The translations under genes were made by a program, and so were the position numbers. This document shows, one piece after another, positions 44,587 through 55,559 of a stretch of DNA of 64,000 bases. The stretch is taken from positions 1,420,001 to 1,484,000 of the forward strand of contig JAIGNY010004520.1 of the NCBI GenBank assembly GCA_020152595.1, read 5' to 3'. Under the pieces are notes generated by a model, which made no database searches, was not told where the DNA came from, and worked only from the letters and a program-made list of their open reading frames with translations. Origin of the DNA: Chiridota heheva (Eukaryota > Echinodermata > Holothuroidea > Apodida > Chiridotidae). Position 1 is the stretch's first letter. The number at the start of each line of letters is the position of its first letter.

Positions 44587-44914
44587 CCCCTAGCTTTGCT
44601 GCTTCACAGGGGGGTCCGCCCTGCCCCTCATGAGAGAAAAAATGATACCATACCAATACCATACATGGATACAGAACACATAATGATAGCATAGTAAGCA
44701 ATTGTTCTGTTTGGCTCATGAATGGTCCTTACCAGTCAGAATAGTTTCATTCTGAAGTATGATTATAGCTTAAATCCCAGAGCTTCTTCACAATGGGATT
44801 GTGCCTTCAAAGGGCCCCTGGACTCCACGCCGAAAAGATGCAGTGCTTCGCACGTGCATTAATGTGCCCCTTAACAAGTCTAGCACCCTGCCCCTTGTTA
44901 AATGAAGCAAGGGG
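44587..44914. mobile_element. MITE-like repeat with CCCCTNGCTT inverted ends, copy 1
   Basis: CCCCTAGCTTTGCTG at the left and its inverted counterpart GAAGCAAGGGG at the right. The body (AATGATAGCATAGTAAGCAATTGT, then CAGAGCTTCTTCAC and TTCGCACGTGCATTAATGTGCCCC) matches 53067-53455. Non-coding. Confidence 0.75.
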
Positions 44915-45270
44915 TTTGATTCATATTCATATTGCCCAAGCTTCCCCCTTTCATTCAAGGTCTAGTCACAACAACAAGTAGCACATTTGTGTTTCATGTT
45001 GGGAAAAGACCAGGCTTTGATTTTGTCATTTCATTTAAATTTTTAAGTTATGGCTGATCAAAGTGCCAGCAATTTTTCATAAACTGTCCAATATGTGAAC
45101 CTCATAAACACAGCACTTTCATGTACAGTACAGTGTTGCTGTATGTGTTATACAGTAGTCTAATGCCCAAACCCCACTGATACGCTGAACCCAAAAGTTT
45201 GATCCACACATTAATTTTTGATGGTTTCTTTATCTTTGAGACCCGCTAATATAGAATCTGAGTGATGCCA
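44915..45270. other. Unassigned intronic sequence
   Basis: Nothing recognised. Confidence 0.4.
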
Positions 45271-45274
45271 CCCT

Positions 45275-45560
45275 GGTGACCTTGAGCGTTTTGAGATACC
45301 CAAGATGGCTGCCAAGATGCCACCATCACAATCATGTAAAATATGTTGTATCTTTGCTTTGAAGAGCACTTACTGTATAAGAGTGGAATCTGTGTCCTAC
45401 ACTAGCTTGTTCATGCCATAGATTCCATTCCTGACCTTTTCAATGACTTTTGTTATTTCTGAAAAACCAAAATGGCTGCCAAGACCGCCGCCACTGTGCA
45501 AAATATGTTATATCATTGCTTTTAGAACACCTACAGTAGAAGAGTGGTGTGTCCAAAAAT
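45275..45560. repeat. Diverged direct repeat containing CAAGATGGCTGCCAAGA
   Basis: AAGATGGCTGCCAAGATGCC...CAAAATATG-type sequence at about 45300-45380 recurs as AAATGGCTGCCAAGACCGCC...GCAAAATATGTTATATC at 45470-45545, each followed by an ACTGTA..AGAGTGG-like sequence. Probably an old duplication of a dispersed repeat. Confidence 0.6.
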
Positions 45561-45659
45561 CGTTTTTATGTCAAAGATTATGTTATCACATCATTTATGA
45601 GTTTCATTTATAAATCAAACATCTCTTTTCACATTCAAAATTCAAAATTGACGATTTAA

Positions 45660-46080
45660 TTTCCCAGGGGAAGGGGGCACTTCTATATGTGAGGTATATG
45701 TATATGTGCGGCCTGAGCAAGTGCCTTTTTTTGCACCATTTTCGTAGTGCAGGTGTCTTTTTTTGCTATTAAAAAAAAATGTACTAAAATTATATTATTT
45801 TTTCAGGAAAATAAATTGGCTTTTTTTCATCATTTTCATAGTGCAGGTCCCAAAAAATTATGTTTTACTTTGTTAATTTTGTACTGCTGGTCCATTTTTA
45901 CAATATTTTCGTTGAACACTCATACTGCAGGTATTAAAATTGACTTCTTTCATACTGTGGGTATCAAAATTGTATAATTTCATACTGCAATTACCAAAAA
46001 ATCTGTCATACTGCGGGTACAGTATGTTTTAAAGTTGGTAGGCCTACCACTTTTAGTATGAAGTGCCCCCTCCATTTCCC
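45660..46080 (+). repeat. Dispersed repeat R1, copy 3
   Basis: GGGGGCACTTCTATATGTGAGGTATATGTATATG, then GCCTGAGCAAGTGCC, CACCATTTTCGTAGTGCAGG and several CATACTGCAGGTATTAAA modules. This is the least disrupted copy of R1 in the window. The internal ATACTGYRGGTATCAAAATTG modules recur every 35-40 bp. Confidence 0.8.
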
Positions 46081-46984
46081 CTGAAATCAATCATCAAACC
46101 AATAGTAATGATGAACTGTTCTGTTGTTGATGGTATACTGCAGAGCTTCAAGTACAATAATTTTATGAATTTCGTTCTTCAAATTTCAACACAGGTCGTT
46201 TCTAGACAACATAATTCCTATTAAATTGTTGCAAGGGAAAAACTCTTGGCTACAGTTTTCTTTTTGTATGTTTTGACTGAATCTGAACCTACTGTACAGT
46301 ACATGTACTTCAATCCATTGTCTGAGCCATCTATACTATCATGTATTAAGTAATTAAAGTAACTTATTAATGAGCGTTAATGATGCAATTAGCACATTTT
46401 ATAGTTTATTGAAACAAAGATATGCGACTGAAAGTGGAACTGTGCTTCAGCAAAGGGCTCTTCAGGATCACAATCAAAAGTGAAATTAGAAAGCAGAGGA
46501 CATAAAATTAAAACTACGGAATACAATAACTAACACAAATTAGACTGTCACGTCTATGGAATATGGGGTAAAGTTGACTTAAATGTGCTACAAGCGCTAA
46601 AACTGTACTCAGTAATTGATCATATTCCTTTACAGTTTATTACTTTTGCAAAATCCATTACAGTGATTAGAAAATTCACATGAAAGAAGTCAGCCATCTT
46701 TTGCCGTGTTACGTCAGGGAGGTATGGTCACATACCACTTGTCCCCAAATGAATACCTATAATACATACAATATACAAGCTTTGATGTTCTAATTGGGTT
46801 CCCTTGTAGATGCCATGCCATGTGCATCAAAAGTATCATGGAAGTGATGCTATGCCATTGAAGGATGTACAAATCACACGAATGTTGTAATGATATTATC
46901 ATCTGGGCAGGACAGGGAAGGAGTAATTGTCGCAGCTCACAAAATTGTATGCATGTGACCCTATAAAACTTCTTGCATTGGCTG
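46081..46984. other. Unassigned intronic sequence
   Basis: Nothing recognised. Confidence 0.4.
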
Positions 46985-47180
46985 TAATTTGTATTACTCC
47001 TGTAGCAGCGTCCAGTTACTGAGTCACTAAAATAGTTTTCCTTCTAAGGAAATTAAAATACTGGCCCTCTTTTACAGTGGCCATACATCTTTACTTGCAA
47101 GCCCCTTGAGGAACTGTACAGTATATGTACACTAAAGATACATACAAGTACATGTAAATTGAAGATACAGTATAGAGGCT
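46985..47180. repeat. Dispersed direct repeat, copy 1 (pair with 48355-48520)
   Basis: GTTACTGAGTCACTAAAATAG, then CTTCTAAGGAAA, TTACAGTGGCCATAC and TGCAAGCCCCTTGAG parallel GTAACTCAGCCACTATAATAG, CTATAAAGGAAA, TTACAGTGTCCAATACGCC and TGCAAGCACCTTAA in copy 2. Confidence 0.65.
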
Positions 47181-48354
47181 AGAGCACCACAACAGGAGAC
47201 AGAAATCTGCATATGTTTAAAGGACTGGTTACATGTAGCAATTTTGGTATCAACTGATATACTTTTTAATTTGGAATAACTTTCTTATATATATGTAGTT
47301 TGAAAAATTGTCTGTCTTTTACAATCTTAGAAAAACCCTTTTTTGACGCCCCTTTAACTTCCTATTCTAATTTCTGTTATTAAAATGTTGTGATGTGTCA
47401 AGATGCACAGCAATATCATTTATCTCCGACTGGCCGTACGTAGGCATACATATACAATGCGTGTATGTATGTGTGTATTTATCGGCTACTACTAGCTCGA
47501 CACCAGTTGTAGGCCTTAACTTTTAGCTTTCTTTTGGTGATTTCTAGGAAATAGATCAGATGATGGTATAGCTTAGATGAAAAGTAGAGAATTGTATGAA
47601 TCAGTGCATGTACAGTACCAGATGAGACTGAGAGGCATTTCTAAAATACATTCGCAAGTTACCTTTAATCTGCTGGGTTGTGAAGGCGTTTGTGAAGGGT
47701 TTGTTGTGATACATGTATGTAGACCTATGGAACTTCGCGTTTAGCTGGCTTAGAGTGGCTATCTTCCCCAGGTAATATCTCAAACATTTATGGTTGGATT
47801 GCATCTTCAGGTATACTACGGGGGTCTATAATGTCTCCCGTCAAGTTCTTAAAAGGTATCTTCTGTCTCTGAGGTATCAGAGGATGAACATTTTTAACTT
47901 TTTGCTAACAACATTTTAGGTCTGTAATTACTTTGTACCGGTTTACACAGGCAGTTCTGCGGAGGGTCTACAACTTGCAACGTCACATATTTAAATATAT
48001 TTGCGGACGCCACAGAAAGTGGTTAATCTGAACTTCAAAATACAGTAATGCGATTTTCACACTTTTCTAACTATTATTTGAGAAATAGGGGTTAATAAGT
48101 ATTCAGTGAATGTCAAAGATCAGTTTAAAGCAAACTTGCTTCTACAAGTCAATTCAGTCAATTAATGCTGTAGCAGTTTACTGTATGCTGCATAAAAACA
48201 AGCTTTTCTATTTGGGTAAGACGTTTACTATTAGGGGAGGGGGCAGGAGATTAATTAGAGACCCTTGTAAAGCCAAGCTGGGGAAAGTGCATGTCACAAT
48301 ACAGAACTTTATGCATTTGAACCAATAAACTGCTATAATCTTTGTTAACCCTGC
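47181..48354. other. Unassigned intronic sequence
   Basis: No supported gene. Short open frames at 47601-47804 (minus) and 48110-48328 (plus) have no motif. Confidence 0.4.
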
Positions 48355-48520
48355 ACTACATTAGCTCCCAGTAACTCAGCCACTATAATAGCTTCCCTGC
48401 TATAAAGGAAACTTGAAACCCTGACCTTCTGTTACAGTGTCCAATACGCCATACAATATGCAAGCACCTTAAATACTGTACACATACATCTACTATACAG
48501 TACACTTAAGATATGTCACT
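48355..48520. repeat. Dispersed direct repeat, copy 2
   Basis: Partner of 46985-47180, same orientation, about 75-80 percent similar by eye. Confidence 0.65.
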
Positions 48521-48787
48521 TTGATTTGGTGAGCAAATAAACTAAAGCAGGATAATCCATCCAATACTTCTGACAATATAAATTCTTGGAGGAATAAAAG
48601 TACTGGTATGCACTGTTTTGCTCACTGAACCAAGACCCTCCCACTTAATTTCCTTGTAGCCTACAGTCAGTACTTGTGGAGGTGTTAAGGTACTGTATTT
48701 ACAATACACTCCAGTGAACAGACAACAAAATTAATTCATCAATTGTGACAATAAAATAAGTGCCTTAAAATAAGTGCCTTGAGTATT

Positions 48788-48880
48788 AAAGGATAAGGTC
48801 AGTGGTCAAGCCTAGCCATCTTAAAAAGGAAGATAAGAGTAACAAAATGGTGAAAAAGTATTAAAAAAGCCCTTATTCTG
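48788..48880 (+). mobile_element. Arm of the TTAA fold-back family adjoining a minisatellite
   Basis: TTAAAGGATAAGGTCAGTGGTCAAG, then AACAAAATGGTGAAAAAGTATTAAAAAAGCCCTTATTC, matches the left arm of the 17848 and 41828 elements. The arm ends where the 25-bp minisatellite begins. Confidence 0.7.
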
Positions 48881-49384
48881 TGGATTGACCACTAGGCACT
48901 AAAAGGGACTTTATCACTAGGCACTATAAGCAACTTGACCACTAGGCACTGAAAGTGACTTGACCATTCACTAGGCACTGAAATCAACTTGACCACTAGT
49001 CACTAAAAGCAACTTAACAACTAGGTACTAAAAGCGACTTGACCACTAGGCACTGAAAGTGACTTGACTACCAGGCACTGAAAGTGGCTTGACTACTTGG
49101 AACTAAAAGTGACTTGACCAATAGGCACTGAAAGTGAATTGACCACTAGGCACTGAAAGCAAATTGAACAATAGGCACTAAAAGCGACTTGACCACCAGG
49201 TACTGAAAATGGCTTGAGCACTAGGCACTGAATGTGACTTGACCACTAGGCACTGAAAGTGACTTGACCACTAGGCATTGAAAGTGACTTGACCATTAGG
49301 CACTGGAAGTGACTAGACCACTAGTCACTGAAAGTGACTTGACCACTAGGCACTGAAAGTGACTTGACCACTAGGCATCGAAAG
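48881..49384. repeat. 25-bp minisatellite, left block
   Basis: Unit GACTTGACCACTAGGCACTGAAAGT, about 20 diverged copies. The array continues at 50207-50300 after an inserted transposon. Confidence 0.93.
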
Positions 49385-50206
49385 TAGAGCTGTGAACGTT
49401 TAGAAATTTTAGTAAACATGTACACGCCAAAAAAAGCAAGCGTGTATCATGTACACGCGTTTAGTACCGTAATTTTCTAAAATACACCAAAATTGCTCCA
49501 AAACTACAAGGCGAAGTAAAAAAAATCGCGCAACCAGTATGGCAAAAGTACCGACACTATTGCCCAAATAGACGCTGAGTTTTGAAGTTCTGAAATATCA
49601 GTCCTCTCCAAAAAATGGCCGCCATCTTCGCGACACATGCAGAATTTCAGCTCTGTTAAAACCTTTTTCTGTTTGTTTATTTTGCAATATTTTTCTTTCT
49701 TGCAAAATTGAATTGACTCATAAGGTAATATTTACATGTAAATGCACTGATTGTCACGATTCAAGTATTTTTCAAGTGTTTTTTGGTCGATTTAACAGCT
49801 TGTAAATTAGGCCTTGATTGCGTGGGATTTAAAGCCTTATGGCCTAACTTTAGGCCTATTGTTAGTTTCACTGTTTACTGCTGCACATTCGCGGTGCATT
49901 TTATAAGTTAGCCTACTCAGATTTCGGCGAAATCAAAGTGCATAATATCCCCATTCATTGGTGATTACTGCGCATTTGTGATTTGCACATTTAAAAAGGA
50001 TTATGCTTATCGGGTTTACAGTTTGTAAAAAGTCATTGATTAAAATTTTGTCAGCCGAATGTGTGTGATTGAATCATGAATGATCATATTGATTTTCAAC
50101 AGCAAGACTGACTATGAAAAATGATTACTCGCAATGAAGTATTTAGTAAAGGTTTACAAGGATTTGCGAGCGTGTAGCGTGTACACGCTAAACGGTCACA
50201 GCTCTA
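49385..50206. mobile_element. hAT-like non-autonomous DNA transposon, 822 bp
   Basis: The 19-bp ends TAGAGCTGTGAACGTTTAG and the inverted CTAAACGGTCACAGCTCTA differ at one base and fit the YARNG terminus of hAT elements. An 8-bp duplication, ATCGAAAG (49377-49384) and ATTGAAAG (50207-50214), differs at one base. Both flanks are minisatellite units. Sub-terminal GTGTA..TGTACACGC motifs recur at both ends. No transposase is encoded. Confidence 0.85.
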
Positions 50207-50300
50207 ATTGAAAGTGACTTGACCACTAGGCACTAAAAGTGACTTGAAAGCGACTTGACGACTAGGCACTGAAAGTGACTTTGACCACTAGGCACCGACC
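50207..50300. repeat. 25-bp minisatellite, right block
   Basis: About four copies of the same unit as 48881-49384, ending GACCACTAGGCACCG. Confidence 0.92.
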
Positions 50301-51213
50301 TCTGCATCTATGGTTGTGTGGGAAAAACATCATGTCTAGGGATAGGGAAAGGTAGAGATTTTTAATCCAGCTGAAAGCATCAAATTGTGAGCAGAGCAGT
50401 CATAATGGTTAAAATAGTACTTTACAATTTTTAAGTTATGATAAATCAAAGTTTGTAAAATCTTTAAGCTTGCACCAAATTAATAATGTATGAAGAGGAA
50501 AACAGCGAAAATTCTTTAATGTAATTCTTTTTATTTCTTGCCCTAATTCCAAATATTAAATATCTCCTGCTAAATTGGGGCCATGATTAAAATTATATCC
50601 AATTTACTGTTCAATATAGCCAACTTCTCCCATTCAAAACATTTGGTGGAAGGATCGAAAAACACCAAGTTTACATAGGCAATTTTCTTGTTGTCACGTT
50701 CTGAGGCATTTTGTGCTAATTATGTACAGTATCCAAGTTTTAAAATGCAGTAAAATAGTCAATTTCTAATTAATTTGCATGAAACTTGTTGCTGTTTCCA
50801 AGGTTTTAAGTATATTTTCAAACATTTCAGCTGATCTTGCTAAAAGTCCATATATCTTTAAGAATTGATGTTTGATGTGTCAATATACTCAGCAAAAACC
50901 TGAAACCAGCAAAGACTTTGATTGTCCAAATATGAAATGTGTGTGTACCACACAGCTGTTTGTCTAGCATTTCAACCTTCTGCAACTGTACATGTCATTC
51001 TTCATTTTGCTGGCCTCTGACAGATATAGTAAACTACCAAAAATATTTTAGTGTACTGTACATGCAAAGGAAAATTCAAAATCTTAAACTACTGACATTA
51101 TTAACAATAATACATGTTTAACTGAACACCATGACATGATAATATACAGTATGACTTTTATGCCTTACAAGTTACAATGCATTTAAGTGATTAAAAATTA
51201 TACAAATTCTCAC
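50301..51213. other. Unassigned intron immediately downstream of the first RAPGEF exon
   Basis: Start of the long intron on the minus strand. No repeat or exon recognised. Confidence 0.45.
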
Positions 51214-51300
51214 CTCATTTGTCCTCTTCTCGGAGGGCAGCTTCAAAGATCGTATAAAATTAGGATCCACATAGGATGCCATGTTTGCTACGGTACTCAT
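51214..51300 (-). CDS. RAPGEF2: RAPGEF2/6-like Rap guanine nucleotide exchange factor, first coding exon
   Basis: Reading the minus strand from 51300, an ATG opens 29 codons that end at a GAG followed by a GTGAGA splice donor (51213). An in-frame TAG lies four codons upstream, so the frame starts here. A second in-frame ATG at codon 7 has a better Kozak context (A at -3, G at +4) and begins MASYVD, which is how I recall vertebrate RAPGEF2 starting. From that Met to the exon end is 23 residues, the same spacing as in the vertebrate protein. The likely start is therefore codon 7. The product would be a guanine nucleotide exchange factor for the small GTPases Rap1/Rap2, acting at membranes and junctions. 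Only the extreme N-terminus is encoded here, before any catalytic domain. RAPGEF2 and RAPGEF6 are vertebrate paralogues, so an invertebrate gene would be the single pro-orthologue. The identification rests on combining this exon with the one at 7674-7801. Confidence 0.75.
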
Positions 51301-51365
51301 CGCCTGGCTCTAGAAGCCACTCAAACACACCAGCTTAGCTGGTAAACTCCACCTCGTCACTCCCT
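51301..51365 (-). promoter_or_regulatory. 5' untranslated part of the first coding exon, with a possible acceptor
   Basis: Upstream of the RAPGEF start codon on the minus strand, a weak acceptor (TATTGTTCAG, AG at 51366-51367) would begin an exon at 51365. This would be expected if a separate non-coding first exon exists further upstream. Alternatively, transcription may start nearby. The pyrimidine tract is poor, so confidence is low. Confidence 0.3.
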
Positions 51366-52075
51366 CTGAACAATAGATTTAAGCAATGTTAATAGCGTCC
51401 CCAAAGTAGCCTGGACACCCAATCCCATGATGGGGGTGCTTACATTCTGCAGGTTGGACGACTCTGCAGTAACAGAAAGATCGGATTCCAAGAAAAATAT
51501 GATCCCGATGTGAAACAAAGTGTACTTCCTGGTTTGAAATGACCTTTGTGATGGAAGTGTGTGTTGTGTATGAAATTTATATATCAAGTGGTCCTTTGTT
51601 TTTCTCAAGAAATTTCTGTTTTTTTAGTGTTTCTTAAATTGAGAACTGGCCCCAAACTTTGACTTAAATGATGCAGAAAAGTTCAGTTGCACCAAGCACG
51701 GTTTATTGGTACCTGGTACCGAATGCTTATTAAAATTGGTTCCTCTGGCAATTAAAAGGTGATTGTCATCTCCAGTCTCCACCTGCAAAACTGTAAAAGA
51801 CAAAAAAAAAAAAATTTTTATAAACCTATTCCAGAAGGTTGAAAACTGCATTAAATTTTTCACAAATTTTCCTAGGCAACAAAAAGAATATAAAATAGCT
51901 ACAGTATCACACAGTGGGTGACATTGTTTGGCACAGCCACTTCAGCAACATAGTGAACATGATTGCCCAACATGCTTCTGTAAAAATATAATACAATGGC
52001 TACATGTACACATAACTCTGTACTTAACTAACTCACTGCAGTAATCTTTCACGCGGGTTATAAGTGTTTAATGGG
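51366..52075. other. Unassigned sequence upstream of the RAPGEF coding exon
   Basis: No open frame or repeat supported. It is intron if the gene has a separate 5' exon, otherwise promoter-proximal DNA. Confidence 0.35.
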
Positions 52076-52300
52076 CACTAGACCGAAAAGTAAGGGCGTA
52101 TTTTTAGGGGTCCCCCAAAAATTCAAATGCTTAATTAGCACGCAACGGTATAGCAATTTTCTGGTTAATATGAATATTCAATTGACCTTTGCCATCACGG
52201 CGCCTGTGGGCCTGTGTGAAGCATTAACTTTATCAATTTGTTGAGGATGATATCTCTGTGAAATTCGCAAAAACGAGCGCCCTCACTTTTCAGTCTAGTG
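52076..52300 (-). mobile_element. MITE with CACTAG termini, copy 2
   Basis: CACTAGACCGAAAAGTAAGG at the left and ACTTTTCAGTCTAGTG at the right are inverted ends. The body matches 37578-37821 in reverse complement. 225 bp. Confidence 0.82.
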
Positions 52301-53066
52301 CTATTAACTTCTAACCTACAGTCGAACAAGCTCTTGTAAACCAGCAATACCAATCTGCATATTTGATTTGCCCAAGATTGTTTCAATTTAGTAAAAAAAG
52401 TAAATGTGTTTTGAGAGTGTGTGTTGAAAACACTGAGTAACTCCATACAGCTTGTAAGTTGTATGGGCGTGCATCTATTTTTATGGGGTAGCATGAAAAT
52501 ACAATTGTGGTGACTGGTGAGCGTATTATTACACAAACCAAGCTGAACTTAATTCTATTCAGGTCTGCCAGAAAGAAGGTAAATGAAAACAAATTAAAGA
52601 CTACACCAGTGTAGTGCAACTTGCAAGTGGATCTGAATGCACATCTTGCCCCTTGTCTTGTTTGCTAATTCACCCTGTCAATCAAACATTATTCATAACA
52701 CTTTTGTGGTTAAGTGGCATTATTAACGTTTGATAAAGAGTGTTGTCAAAGAAAAGTCAATGAATGTACACTGTAGTGCGTTTCCGCCATAGAAAAACTG
52801 TTGTTTCCCCCCATAGAAACTGTGCGTTTCTGTCATGACGGAAATGCACGTTTTGATGGTACAAACAACCGTTTTTGTTAGGTATGAAATATATTGTACA
52901 GTTGTTAAAACAACTCTCCAGAACTCCAGAACAGTTCCACACAGATGGGACACAGCCAATGGCAACCCCACTTTATGATCATTAGCTCAAAACATACAAA
53001 AGGATCTAAAGGAAGATTCCACTTTGCACACACCTAGTAATCGGATTTGTTAATTAACCTATCAGA
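52301..53066. other. Unassigned sequence with a small CATAGAAAC repeat cluster
   Basis: Between about 52775 and 52860, TTTCCGCCATAGAAA, TTTCCCCCCATAGAAAC and TTTCTGTCATGACGGAAAT recur and could form short hairpins. Nothing else seen. Confidence 0.4.
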
Positions 53067-53455
53067 TCCCTAGCTTTGCTGTTTTACAGGGGCAGCCCAC
53101 CCTGCCCCTCCATGCCCCCCCCCCCCTAGGATCCACCCTGCCCCTCATGAGATATTTTTTTTTTAAACTGAATAATCTTAATTAAGCTCATAAATGAATA
53201 CTTTACATGGATACAGAACACAGAATGATAGCATAGTAAGCAATTGTCCTGTTTGGCTCATGAATGGTTTAAATTAATCAGAATAGTTTCATTCTGAGGT
53301 ATGATTATAGCTAAAATCCCAGAGCTTCTTCACCATGGGATTGAGCCTTAAGAGTGACCCAGGGCTCCAAGCCGAAAAAACGCAGCTCTTCGCACGCGCA
53401 TTAATGTGCCCCTCATCAAGTCTAGCACCCTGCCCCTTTTTAAATCAAGCTAGGA
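53067..53455. mobile_element. MITE-like repeat with CCCTAGCTT inverted ends, copy 2
   Basis: CCCTAGCTTTGCTG at the left and AAGCTAGGA at the right. The body is homologous to 44587-44914, with an extra G/C-rich segment (about 53090-53140) and T-run. Confidence 0.75.
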
Positions 53456-54890
53456 GTCTGCTATTGCTCAAACATTCTTGAAATCCTTGTATCAGCTTTT
53501 TACATTAATTCTGAGACAACTGACTGATTGACATGTGACAGTGCATTAAACCATTGAGGTATTATTTGGGAATAATACCTCCACAATTTACAGGACAAAA
53601 TTCTGACTTGAATCAAGAGAAAAAAAGTTTTCAAATTACACTTTGCAAAGAAGACCTCTTTAAAGAAGGGTTAGTTTTACAAAATCCCTTTCCACCACAA
53701 AAACCATGTGTTTTCACCATAGCAGAAATGCAGTTTTAATAGCAGAAAAGGATGGCATAACACATACTATCCAAAACGCACATCTCCAAAACATGTTTCC
53801 CAAACTAGTTTTTCCTAAACGTTCATTAAACTAAACATAAAGTTAAACTTGGCTATGGCAGTATTCCCCAGCATCCAGGTCAGCATGACATCAGCAACTT
53901 AGGGGAAAACAATGAAGAAATGTGTCAAGATTTTCAATAGGTTATCCATTTTTCTTACTCTAAAATCTCAGCTTATAAATATTAAATGAAACTAGGCCTA
54001 CAGTTTGAGAACTTGATCTCCCTATCTGTGTATCAAACAAGACTGGAACTCTTCAGCATTTAATTTCACAGGGAAGATGTGCTGAAATTAACCTTTTTTG
54101 CCATAAAACTATTTGTACATCGGAAAATGCACGCTGGTTCTCATGTATTCAATTCACTGTTTTGGCATCAAATACCCGGATTTCTGACCTTAGAAATACG
54201 AGTAGCCTACAACTCATGAGTTGATTAGGCCTAATGTTAATAATAATCTCACTTAGGTCCAGACTTACTTATTTAATATGTTATTTGTATTTTGTTAGGC
54301 ACGTTCCAAAAAATGTCTTAATGCTACATTAAACAATAAACGTAGCAAAAGTAATTTACAATTAATTAGTGTTATCATCTCTTGTGCTCCCTTAACGACT
54401 GCCAGTGGCGATAGCATGGTAGGCCTGAATTTCAACCATTTAACTTGGGCACAAATTAGTAAATTTTTTTCAAAATGAAATTGAAAACAAAATATTGACT
54501 TGGCCTATCAATTTTGGCCTATCAATTTTTAACTTAATCTCCAATAATCCAATCATTTGAAACAATGTATAATGATTGATTCGGGATATGTGGCGTTGCT
54601 TTGTTAAATTTTTGGTAATAATATAGCCTAGGCCTATCACTGTTTTGGTCAATTCAAATTTTCCACGAGTGACCCGAACCTTATTCAACCACCGTGTATT
54701 AAAAATGCCTAAATCATAATGCCCAGTAAAATGTACATCTGATCGTCGGTTAAAATCTATATAAATCAATAAATTGTTATTCTTAACTGCAATCAATTTA
54801 TAAAGCATCTTATTAGTGAAAATGGAGTGTAACGTTACAGGTTAAGGCCTAGCCTAATTAAAATTGGTAATCGTAACAATTTTGTCTGAT
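53456..54890. other. Unassigned sequence
   Basis: No supported gene. A 112-codon minus frame (54470-54808) lacks recognisable motifs. Confidence 0.4.
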
Positions 54891-55371
54891 TTTTTCCCGG
54901 TTATGGATGGTTGAACTTGAAGTTCGGGGGTGGTTGAAATTCGGGTCACTCACCATACTAGGCGTAGGCCTGGTAGTAACGTTACAGTATTATGCCTAAC
55001 GTTAGTAGTATACTTGTCCCATTTATGATACGGCACTGCACTGACATTGACAACGGGGCCTACCGGCATTGACCACACTGTGCACTGCTGCCGCTACGCT
55101 TAACGTTAACACATTCTCTCTAACGCCTAACATTAGCCTAATTTTATTTTGGAAATAAAACCGTGCAAGATACCTGTTTAACTGAATATTCACAGAACAA
55201 AAAGATGACTACAAATTAATTGTTTTAATATCCTAATGTAATCCAATCTATTCCAAACCAGAATGAATTAAAATTCAGAGAGTTGGTTATCTGCTCTTCG
55301 ACAGGTTGAACAAGTTGAAGGTAATCTTTAGCCTATCGTACCTTCCCGTACGTATTTGATGCTTACCCAGT

Positions 55372-55450
55372 GAAAGCCTAGCCTGTGGGATCGGAAGTGC
55401 CGCTATCACGGTACAGGTCCGGTTGTAAACACATAGCAAGCTGTGAAAAT
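55372..55450 (-). promoter_or_regulatory. Candidate non-coding first exon and promoter of the RAPGEF-like gene
   Basis: A locally CpG-richer stretch (about 54.9-55.5 kb) contains the plus-strand motif CGGAAGTG (from 55392), an ETS/GABP-type core-promoter site. Just downstream on the minus strand is a good donor, CTGGGTAAGC, near 55371. This fits a short untranslated exon joined to the exon at 51.3 kb, giving a 5'-UTR intron of about 4 kb. No coding content is claimed. Confidence 0.28.
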
Positions 55451-55559
55451 AGCTAATGCAGTAACTAATTTTCGGTTTCGGCTGATAAAAGCAAGTAGTT
55501 TAGACTTTGGCTTACTTACTGCCTACGCCAAAACTGAAACTGAAATGGGTGTCGCTCTC

